From an uncultured Lachnospiraceae bacterium (GTDB lineage: Bacteria; Bacillota_A; Clostridia; Lachnospirales; Lachnospiraceae): a DNA stretch of 5,473 nucleotides. The stretch covers positions 1-5,473 of the forward strand of contig CAMWMM010000364.1 in the NCBI GenBank assembly GCA_947175285.1, written 5' to 3'. Both the position numbers and the translations under genes were made by a program. Positions 1 through 5,052 of the stretch are shown here, piece by piece; the stretch's first letter is position 1; each line of letters opens with the position of its first letter. Below the pieces are notes generated by a model. The model saw only the letters and a program-made list of their open reading frames with translations. It made no database searches and was not told the origin of the DNA.

Positions 1-1
1 C

Positions 2-151
2 ATATTGGACTATGTTGTTGTACACGAATTATGCCACTTAACGCACATGAACCACTCTCCCATGTTCTGGCAGGCCGTGGAATCTGTCTACCCCGACTAC
101 AAAAACGCCAGAAAATGGTTAAAAGAGCACGGAAGCGAACTGGTTCTATGA
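2..151 (+). CDS. YgjP-like zinc metallopeptidase (COG1451/DUF45), C-terminal fragment
   Basis: Only the last 49 codons are present; the gene begins before the window. The frame from base 2 reads into the zinc-binding signature VVHELCHLTHMNHSPMFW. In this M48/SprT-like group the two His of HExxH and the third His of the NHSPxFW segment bind zinc, and the Glu (codon at 26-28) is the catalytic base. The segment after it (VYPDYKNARKWLKEHG) is the usual short C-terminal helix, and the protein ends at TGA 149-151, where the family normally ends. It is predicted to be a cytosolic metal-dependent hydrolase with no well-established substrate. It runs tail-to-tail into the helicase gene and overlaps its stop codon by 6 bases. 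The family call is firm from the motif; the exact subfamily cannot be settled from a fragment. Confidence 0.85.
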   Translation: MLDYVVVHELCHLTHMNHSPMFWQAVESVYPDYKNARKWLKEHGSELVL

Positions 152-1684
152 TTTTTTAGTCTTGATACGCATTGCGGCATATCTGCTGTTTCGATTCCTA
201 TCGTTTCGGTCTCTATCGTTTCTGTTCCTGTCACTTCGATTTTTTTCGTTTCTGTTTTTTCCGTTTCGGTTTCTCTCGTTTTCTCTGCCTCCCTTGCGTC
301 CCCTGCCCTGTTTCATCCAGTCAAAAGCAAACCGCTCCGGCTTCATCTCTTCGAGTTCGTCACCTAACTTCATTTTCATAAAGGCCGCCGCATACTGCAA
401 GGCACCGTATTCTCCGACGCTGCACCGCTCCATAATAAACTGCATGGATTTATCCAGATTTTCCTGCGCAATAACGGCTTCCGCCTCTCTTAAAATCTTA
501 TCCGCTTTTTTGGCTGTGATATTTTCCGCAGACGGAATTTTTCTTTCCCTTATTTTCGTATGGCATATTCTTTCGATATCACGAAGTTTATAAATTTCCC
601 TGCCTGTCACAAGCGTGAAAGAACGTCCTGTTTTTCCCGCACGCCCTGTTCTGCCGATACGATGTACATAATATTCAATATCTTCCGGAACGTCATAGTT
701 AAAAACAGCTTCCACATTATCAACATCGATTCCTCTTGCCGCAACATCCGTTGCAATCAGCACTGCCGCATGTCCGCTCTTAAAAAGATTCATAACAGTA
801 TCGCGCTGGTGCTGGGCAAGGTCTCCATGTAACCCCTCTACCGCATATCCTCTCTTTTTCAAATGCTCCGTCAGTTCATCGACCATCCGCTTGGTATTAC
901 AGAAAATCAAAGCGCGGGCAGGGTCATAATAATCCATCAGACGGCACAGCACTTCCTCTTTATCTTTCGCCTGCACCTGATAATATGCCTGCTTAATTAA
1001 CGGAATCGTTACCTCTTTCGGCGTCATTTTTAAAAACTGCGCGTCCTTTTGGTACTTCTTCGTAATGTCTAATATCGGTTTCGGCATTGTCGCAGAGAAA
1101 AGAGCCGTCTGCCGTTCTTCGGGAACTTCTTTTAAAATGGTTTCGATATCCTCTCGAAATCCCATATTTAACATTTCATCCGCTTCATCTAACACCACCG
1201 TATGCACATGTTCCATTTTTAACGTATGACGGCGCATATGGTCCATGACTCTGCCGGGCGTACCGACCACAATCTGTACGCCGCCTTTTAAGTTTTTAAT
1301 CTGCCTTACAATATCCTGTCCGCCATAAATCGGCAATACCTTAATCCCGTGCATATATTTGGAAAACTTACGAAGCTCGTCCGCAGCCTGCATCGCAAGT
1401 TCTCTTGTCGGGCATAACACAACCGCCTGTAAACTCTTATTTTCAGGGTCTATTTTCTCTAACAAAGGAATCCCGAATGCCGCTGTTTTTCCCGTGCCTG
1501 TCTGTGCCTGTCCTATCACGTCTTTTCCGGATAAAAAAACAGGAATTGCCTGCTCCTGAATCGGCGTCATATGTTCAAATCCCATTTCTTCCACTGCCCG
1601 GATAATTCTCTCGTCAATACCGGACTCCCGGTACTTTAATGTTGTCTTTTCTTCGTTCTGCTCCTGTCCGCTTTTTTCTTTCAT
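146..1684 (-). CDS. DEAD-box ATP-dependent RNA helicase, CshA/DeaD-like, with Arg/Asn-rich tail
   Basis: This is an ATP-dependent RNA helicase that remodels RNA duplexes in the cytoplasm; relatives act in ribosome assembly, mRNA decay and cold growth. Counting from the Met chosen here (512 residues), all core motifs are intact: Q motif GFEHMTPIQ at about 35-43, motif I AQTGTGKT 60-67, PTRELA 92-97, GG 121-122, TPGR 142-145, DEAD 166-169, SAT 197-199, IFCNT about 260-264, ATDVAARGID 311-320 and HRIGRTGRAG 341-350. A helical region (about 382-445) resembles the CshA dimerisation segment. No DbpA-type RNA-binding domain follows; instead there is a basic Arg/Asn/Lys tail from about 460. An ATG eight codons upstream (1706-1708) is also possible, but it has a poor ribosome site, whereas AGGAGT lies 9 bases before the ATG at 1682-1684. 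It is the last gene of the mecA cluster. The family is certain; the choice among cshA, deaD and csdA names is not. Confidence 0.95.
   Translation of the reverse strand: MKEKSGQEQNEEKTTLKYRESGIDERIIRAVEEMGFEHMTPIQEQAIPVFLSGKDVIGQAQTGTGKTAAFGIPLLEKIDPENKSLQAVVLCPTRELAMQAADELRKFSKYMHGIKVLPIYGGQDIVRQIKNLKGGVQIVVGTPGRVMDHMRRHTLKMEHVHTVVLDEADEMLNMGFREDIETILKEVPEERQTALFSATMPKPILDITKKYQKDAQFLKMTPKEVTIPLIKQAYYQVQAKDKEEVLCRLMDYYDPARALIFCNTKRMVDELTEHLKKRGYAVEGLHGDLAQHQRDTVMNLFKSGHAAVLIATDVAARGIDVDNVEAVFNYDVPEDIEYYVHRIGRTGRAGKTGRSFTLVTGREIYKLRDIERICHTKIRERKIPSAENITAKKADKILREAEAVIAQENLDKSMQFIMERCSVGEYGALQYAAAFMKMKLGDELEEMKPERFAFDWMKQGRGRKGGRENERNRNGKNRNEKNRSDRNRNDRDRNDRNRNSRYAAMRIKTKKS
182..283 (-). repeat. 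Low-complexity Arg/Asn repeat in the helicase tail
   Basis: These 34 codons near the end of the helicase gene encode almost only Arg, Asn, Lys, Asp and Glu, in short degenerate units such as DRNRN, EKNR and GKNRN. The plus strand shows the matching pyrimidine-rich pattern, with recurring cgtttc/cgattt words. The family commonly carries RGG- or RN-rich basic tails that bind RNA non-specifically and can promote condensate formation; applying that here is inference. Eleven more residues (from Tyr-Ala-Ala to Lys-Lys-Ser) follow before the stop. The repetitive DNA could vary in length by slippage between strains. Confidence 0.8.
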
Positions 1685-1693
1685 TTCTATTTT

Positions 1694-1699
1694 ACTCCT
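1694..1699 (-). promoter_or_regulatory. Shine-Dalgarno AGGAGT that decides the helicase start
   Basis: AGGAGT on the minus strand lies 9 bases before the ATG at 1682-1684. It falls inside the first codons of the longer reading that begins at 1706-1708. The upstream ATG has only a weak GAG about 11 bases away, so this site favours the shorter protein. With the short start, the gap to the esterase stop codon is 29 bases rather than 5. Confidence 0.65.
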
Positions 1700-1713
1700 A
1701 TTTTCCATATTTT

Positions 1714-2376
1714 TTATATCTCTGTCAGCCAGTTGATACCTTTAGCAATTCTTTCGGGAACATTCTTAAAGTGATTGCCCTCGTTCATTTCAAAAATGAC
1801 ACTTTTGTCATCAGTTTCCAAAAAATTTACAATTTGTTCCGTGTATGCCAAAACAGTCTGCATGATTCCTCTTGCAGATACTGCCTCCTTATCCCCTAAG
1901 GAAAAGTATATTTTGTCAGGATTTTGTCCGACGGCATGACTTTTTACATAATCCGTAAATCCGTCATACCACAACGAACCCGATATAGAAGCGATACCGT
2001 TAAATAAAGAAGTATGATACATGGCATATACCGCAAACAGCCCGGCAAGCGAGTATCCGGCAAGGTAACGCGCCGTTGGCGAAAGAGAGTAAATCCGTTC
2101 TACTTCCGGAATTAACTGCTCTGTAAAAAATGCAAGATATTTATCCGCCTCTCCGGCAAAGTCCTCTCCCTTAGGAAAAACTTTCTCATGATACCACGGC
2201 GAGAGTTCCCTGTTCCAGTCAACACCCTCAATGACAATCAGGGCAAAGCGCTGATTTGTCATGTTCCAAACAGCCTCTGCCCCGCCCTCCGGCATATGTA
2301 AATAAACAACCTGCTTACTCTCTTTATCCGCCGGTAAATATGAACTTATTTTATAATTTCCTAATGTGATGAACAT
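1714..2376 (-). CDS. Alpha/beta-hydrolase, putative esterase (esterase D / COG2819-like)
   Basis: A 220-residue cytosolic serine hydrolase of the putative-esterase family, whose members include Fes/IroE siderophore esterases and S-formylglutathione hydrolase. There is no signal peptide. The nucleophile elbow is AGYSLAGLFAVYA, giving Ser109 as nucleophile. The acid is probably Asp162 or Glu164 in SLGDKE, and the catalytic His is His202 in EGNHF. The DWNRELSPW segment (53-61) matches the region that shapes the oxyanion side in relatives. The elbow reads G-Y-S-L-A-G instead of the classic GxSxG, a variant I believe is common in Firmicute members. The substrate is unknown; siderophore, acyl-ester or thioester are all possible. 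The start ATG overlaps the end of mecA by 16 bases and has no clear Shine-Dalgarno, which suggests translational coupling. The helicase follows directly. Confidence 0.85.
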   Translation of the reverse strand: MFITLGNYKISSYLPADKESKQVVYLHMPEGGAEAVWNMTNQRFALIVIEGVDWNRELSPWYHEKVFPKGEDFAGEADKYLAFFTEQLIPEVERIYSLSPTARYLAGYSLAGLFAVYAMYHTSLFNGIASISGSLWYDGFTDYVKSHAVGQNPDKIYFSLGDKEAVSARGIMQTVLAYTEQIVNFLETDDKSVIFEMNEGNHFKNVPERIAKGINWLTEI

Positions 2377-3029
2377 ATTCTGCGCAATCCGCTTACCGCT
2401 CTGTCTTCAATCAAACATTCCCCGTGTTCCTGCAAGTAAAGAATCTTTTCCTCTGACGGCGCCACCAGTCTGGCAAACTCGACTGCCTGTGCGCTGATTT
2501 TATTAAAGTTCTTCTTGGAAAGCCGCTGCTTTTCTACCACAAGATAATAAGTATCATGCAATTTATACAAGTGGCTTTTGACTGACAGCCCCGTAGGAAT
2601 CGCCGCACAATACCGCATTACATGATTCATGGATGCAAACAAAAATATTCTGCACGTATCATCAAAACAGCTTCCTTTCGGTATCTCCCTGCCTGCTATG
2701 GCACGTGCCGCCTCACGCATACTCTCCGGGTCAAGTCCGGAAAGCACTTCCTTAATATGCTCCAGCATATTCTGGAATCCTGCAATGCCTTCATCGGAAA
2801 ATGTAATAACAAGTCCCTCATCCCGAATCGGCGTAATCTGCATTGCAATATTGTCACCGTTTAACCGGTAGCCGACTTCGTCATGCGCTCTTTCTACTAC
2901 GTCGCGCAAAAAGCCTTCTCCTTTTTCATTTCGTTCAAAAATATCCGCCAATGTCAATCCGGATTCTTCCATATCCTCTTCGGAAATGATGCATTGCACG
3001 GTCGCTTCGTTAATTTTTTTATATTTCAT
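2361..3029 (-). CDS. mecA: Adaptor protein MecA
   Basis: A 222-residue MecA/YpbH-family adaptor, close to the usual family length of about 215-240. MecA proteins deliver substrates to the ClpC unfoldase of the ClpCP protease and help ClpC assemble; in Bacillus subtilis the best-known target is ComK. The N-terminal substrate-binding domain is recognisable from MKYKKINEATVQCIISEEDM through GYRLNGDNIAMQITP (about 1-80). A charged linker follows (about 90-120). The C-terminal ClpC-binding domain (about 125-215) includes YYLVVEKQRL and ends in LYLQEHGECLIEDRAVSGL, typical of the family. The ATG at 3027-3029 has a GGGG only 4 bases upstream, an imperfect ribosome site. It is the first gene of the cluster with the esterase and helicase and has its own promoter. 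The substrate here is unknown, since many Clostridia lack a clear ComK pathway. Confidence 0.92.
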   Translation of the reverse strand: MKYKKINEATVQCIISEEDMEESGLTLADIFERNEKGEGFLRDVVERAHDEVGYRLNGDNIAMQITPIRDEGLVITFSDEGIAGFQNMLEHIKEVLSGLDPESMREAARAIAGREIPKGSCFDDTCRIFLFASMNHVMRYCAAIPTGLSVKSHLYKLHDTYYLVVEKQRLSKKNFNKISAQAVEFARLVAPSEEKILYLQEHGECLIEDRAVSGLRRICSSH

Positions 3030-3084
3030 TTATCCCCAGCTACTTTCTTTTCGTGATTTTCGTTTATAGGAACCATACGCGCTC

Positions 3085-3113
3085 ATTATAACATAAAAAT
3101 TTCAATTGGGGAA
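3085..3113 (-). promoter_or_regulatory. Extended -10 promoter for the mecA cluster
   Basis: On the minus strand there is a perfect TATAAT (3085-3090) preceded by TGT (3091-3093), which forms an extended -10. A weak -35 (TTCCCC, 3108-3113) lies 17 bases upstream. Transcription should start near 3078, giving a leader of about 49 bases before mecA. No other good promoter is visible ahead of mecA, and none was noticed inside the cluster. Confidence 0.7.
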
Positions 3114-3201
3114 GAGTTTGTCGTGAGATTACGAATAATTACCATCGCGCGCAGGTTTTGGAAACTGGAGTTGGTGACTACTGAAAAGTTTTGCTATTCA
3201 A

Positions 3202-3258
3202 AGAAAAACTAAAAGAGTGTCAATCTTATTTGAAAATTCAATAGGATTACACTCTTTT
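3202..3258 (-). terminator. Intrinsic terminator after the 61-residue gene
   Basis: The arms AAAAGAGTGT (3211-3220) and ACACTCTTTT (3249-3258) pair perfectly. The stem continues with 3222-3230 against 3240-3248, with one bulged C (3221) and one G-U pair, giving about 19 base pairs around a 9-base loop. On the minus strand the stem ends in TTTT, followed by AGTTTTTCT, the expected U-rich release tract. The stem begins 22 bases after the stop codon of the small gene. It should also shield the mecA promoter from read-through. The other orientation also ends in CTTTT, so some two-way activity is possible, but no convincing plus-strand gene needs it. Confidence 0.8.
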
Positions 3259-3280
3259 AACCATATTACAATATTACTTT

Positions 3281-3466
3281 TTATGCTTTTACCCTGTCAA
3301 GTTCTGTTACATTAACACCGGACGCAGTGAGTATTGCCTTTAAATCAACATACCGTTCATACATTTCTTTATAAGCCGCTGATTCCTTATCTTGCGTTAA
3401 AATCATATACTTTTGAAGTCGTGAAAATTCTTCAATATTTCTTTGTATCATTTCTTTTTCTGTCAT
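3281..3466 (-). CDS. Small hypothetical protein, 61 residues, predicted helical
   Basis: I do not recognise this protein. It is soluble, rich in Glu, Lys, Met and Tyr, and probably two helices (about 3-25 and 28-47) followed by a short tail, SGVNVTELDRVKA. It has no signal peptide, membrane segment, cysteine or known catalytic motif. The expression signals make it a convincing gene: a consensus-like promoter, a near-complete Shine-Dalgarno 3 bases from the ATG, and a strong terminator after the stop. It stands alone between the lipoprotein gene (stop at 3567) and the mecA promoter. The palindrome over its promoter suggests control by a repressor. Spo0E-type phosphatases have a similar size, but the SQxLD signature is absent. 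It could be a phage-derived or stress-related small protein; function is unassigned. Confidence 0.75.
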   Translation of the reverse strand: MTEKEMIQRNIEEFSRLQKYMILTQDKESAAYKEMYERYVDLKAILTASGVNVTELDRVKA

Positions 3467-3469
3467 GAT

Positions 3470-3482
3470 ATCACCGCCCTTT
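3470..3482 (-). promoter_or_regulatory. Near-complete Shine-Dalgarno of the small gene
   Basis: The minus strand reads AAAGGGCGGTGAT, which matches the full anti-16S sequence AAAGGAGGTGAT apart from one altered and inserted position. It ends 3 bases before the ATG at 3464-3466. Such an extended match predicts efficient translation once the mRNA is made. Confidence 0.75.
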
Positions 3483-3497
3483 ATAACTGCTAATCAC

Positions 3498-3520
3498 TTG
3501 TTACAATATGATTATAACAA
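3498..3520. promoter_or_regulatory. 23-base palindrome over the -10: candidate operator
   Basis: On the minus strand the arms TTGTTATAAT and ATTGTAACAA are separated by 3 bases (CAT). Nine of ten arm positions pair, and the exception is a T/C difference. The palindrome contains the -10 hexamer (3511-3516) and reaches the predicted start site near 3505, so a bound dimer would block RNA polymerase. The regulator is unknown. The TTATAAT half resembles Fur/PerR half-sites, but the spacing differs from the usual 7-1-7 box, so that link is weak. Confidence 0.6.
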
Positions 3521-3539
3521 ATCGATTAAAGAGTGTAAA
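3511..3539 (-). promoter_or_regulatory. Strong sigma-A-type promoter of the small gene
   Basis: The minus strand has TTTACA (3534-3539), a 17-base spacer, and a perfect TATAAT (3511-3516) preceded by TGT. This is a near-consensus vegetative promoter with an extended -10. The predicted start near 3505 gives a leader of about 38 bases. Confidence 0.85.
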
Positions 3540-3566
3540 GTCTCCCACGTTTCTGAACTGTAATTA

Positions 3567-5030
3567 TCAGGTATAATCATAATACGGATACGCCTCAAAG
3601 AAATCAAACCCTGTTATCTGCTTATATTCATTCAGAAATTCTTCTAATGTTATTTCTTCTCTTTCCGGCTGCGTTTCATCCCCGTCATTTCGTTCCTCTG
3701 ATGTCTTTGAGCCGATTTTATAATAATAGCAGCCTGCGCCGCGGCTTCCGTAGGTATCCGGATATCTCTCTTTCAAGAACTGTTTTTCCTCTTTGTCGGA
3801 ATAATCCGTCTCTTCAAAAAAATAATCAAATTCCAGTTGGAGAATCCGCTCCCTGTCCCAACAATCATCAAATTGATACCAGTCAAATCTTCCCTGCGTC
3901 AGTTGCCCGCTGTCACAATGCTCATAAATCAGATTTCCGGTGCTGCCGAAGTATAAAAATTCGGAATTGTCTGTCGGATCCCAATATACCAGGTCAAGCG
4001 GTTTCATAACGGCTCCAATATAGGTATAAATAGAATTTATCGGCAAAATAAAGTCATCTTCATACCCACGTACACTAATCAGTTCGGGGAGATTATCTCC
4101 GTCGATATCCACACGCATCCACAGACCTACTTCTTTATATCCCTGTATACTGTCCCAGTCTACTAAACTTCTCCAGTCTTTTAAATCAGAAAGTTCCAAC
4201 CAGTTTCCCCCGTCTTTTTCCGTAAACGCCTTATCACATGCTTCAAAAACTTCCTTATCTTTTTCCTCATCATAAATCTTTTTCTCGTGAGGAGATGCTT
4301 TCTTTTCGCCTGTTGCCGTATTGATTTCCCAGTCCACATGGCAGCATTCTCTAATAGGGTAATAGTGACCGTATGCCTCCCCTTTTAGGACAGTCTCTCC
4401 CTGTTTCTCCTCCAAAGCGGTTACATACGCACTGTCTATATAAAATTTTTCTTCCGTATCATTTAACACATGACCATAAGCCTCTGAAACCAACTCTTCT
4501 ATTAACGAATCCGATAAAATCTCAATTCTGCCGACTTTCAGACGATCTCCTGCCGGAATAGCAGAATATTGGGAAATACTGCTAAAAGAACCGTACTCAT
4601 CTCTTTCCAAAAGAAAAAGGATTCCATTCTCATGGTCAATACAATATTGATTCGATGTAAATATCTGTATCTCATCATCACCTGTCCGCATATAGATAGC
4701 AGCAGCATCATCCGGACGATATCCCTTCGCTTTAAAATATTTCGTATAAATCTGAAAATCTTCACTCTCATATTCACAGACACAGTCCGTCAGAGGAATA
4801 AAAACATCCGTTTCCTCCCGACTGTTATGCAGAACAAATCCCTCTTCTTCCTGCGGCACAGGCTGCGGTTTCTCCTCATCCTCTATGTTTTTCATTGTCT
4901 CTGTCAATATAGCTGGTTCGACAGATTCCGCCACAGTTTTCTGTTCTTCCGTGCTCTGACATCCTGTTAAAAATATGGCGATTGTTGCAATGAGTGTCGC
5001 TATATGTAATTCTTTCGTACCTTTTATCAT
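3567..5030 (-). CDS. Predicted lipoprotein with DxDGDxxPE motif, function unknown
   Basis: A 487-residue exported protein. The N-terminus has Lys residues, a hydrophobic stretch (HIATLIATIAIF) and a lipobox LTGC, so Cys24 should be lipidated and anchor it on the outer face of the membrane. Residues 25-65 are an acidic, Pro/Glu-rich linker. The mature part is Tyr-, Asp- and Glu-rich. VDIDGDNLPELISV (307-320) is an acidic loop, with Asp308, Asp310, Asp312 and Glu316 as possible Ca2+ ligands, like those in FG-GAP/VCBS-type repeats. Another Glu/Asp-rich stretch lies at about 445-466. No enzymatic motif was found. GGAG (5041-5044) lies 10 bases before the ATG. The gene follows the YD-repeat gene by 22 bases with no promoter or terminator seen between them, so the two are probably one operon. 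No clear terminator follows it. Confidence 0.8.
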   Translation of the reverse strand: MIKGTKELHIATLIATIAIFLTGCQSTEEQKTVAESVEPAILTETMKNIEDEEKPQPVPQEEEGFVLHNSREETDVFIPLTDCVCEYESEDFQIYTKYFKAKGYRPDDAAAIYMRTGDDEIQIFTSNQYCIDHENGILFLLERDEYGSFSSISQYSAIPAGDRLKVGRIEILSDSLIEELVSEAYGHVLNDTEEKFYIDSAYVTALEEKQGETVLKGEAYGHYYPIRECCHVDWEINTATGEKKASPHEKKIYDEEKDKEVFEACDKAFTEKDGGNWLELSDLKDWRSLVDWDSIQGYKEVGLWMRVDIDGDNLPELISVRGYEDDFILPINSIYTYIGAVMKPLDLVYWDPTDNSEFLYFGSTGNLIYEHCDSGQLTQGRFDWYQFDDCWDRERILQLEFDYFFEETDYSDKEEKQFLKERYPDTYGSRGAGCYYYKIGSKTSEERNDGDETQPEREEITLEEFLNEYKQITGFDFFEAYPYYDYT

Positions 5031-5052
5031 ATCATAGTCTCTCCGTCACTTC

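Larger units (their letters stand above)
3247..3538. repeat. Inverted repeat TTACACTCTTT bracketing the small gene
   Basis: TTACACTCTTTTAA (from 3247, plus strand) and TTACACTCTTTAA (from 3538, minus strand) are inverted copies that differ by one T. They point inward around the 61-residue gene. The left copy is half of the terminator stem; the right copy covers most of the -35 and the adjoining spacer. A third copy, ACACTCTTTT, is the other stem arm on the minus strand. No flanking target duplication is visible. This may be a remnant of a small mobile cassette or coincidental sharing of a short AT-rich word. Confidence 0.4.

Noticed and set aside
146..160. Possible terminator for the metallopeptidase: GAACtgGTTC followed by a T-run
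   Set aside because: The stem is only four pairs with a two-base loop, too weak for an intrinsic terminator.
162..593. Plus-strand frame of 143 codons opposite the helicase
   Set aside because: It is the antisense of the Arg/Asn-rich tail and helicase core; its Phe/Leu/Ser-rich start is only the mirror of the repeat codons.
3049..3066. Short direct repeat ACGAAAATC / ACGAAAAG in the mecA leader
   Set aside because: The repeated word is only 7-8 bases in AT-rich DNA and is likely chance.
3123..3212. Plus-strand frame starting at GTG 3123 and ending at TAA 3210-3212 (29 codons, containing FWKLELVTTEKFC)
   Set aside because: It has no good ribosome site, no recognisable family, and overlaps the terminator stem. 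It could be a relic of a gene or repeat, but nothing shows it is expressed.
3540..3566. Terminator after the lipoprotein gene
   Set aside because: No stable hairpin with a T-run is visible between the stop and the next promoter; read-through into the small gene remains possible.
4569..4970. Plus-strand frame of 133 codons and minus-strand frame 4538-4783 within the lipoprotein region
   Set aside because: Both lie inside the well-supported lipoprotein gene, have no coherent motifs and are shadow frames.
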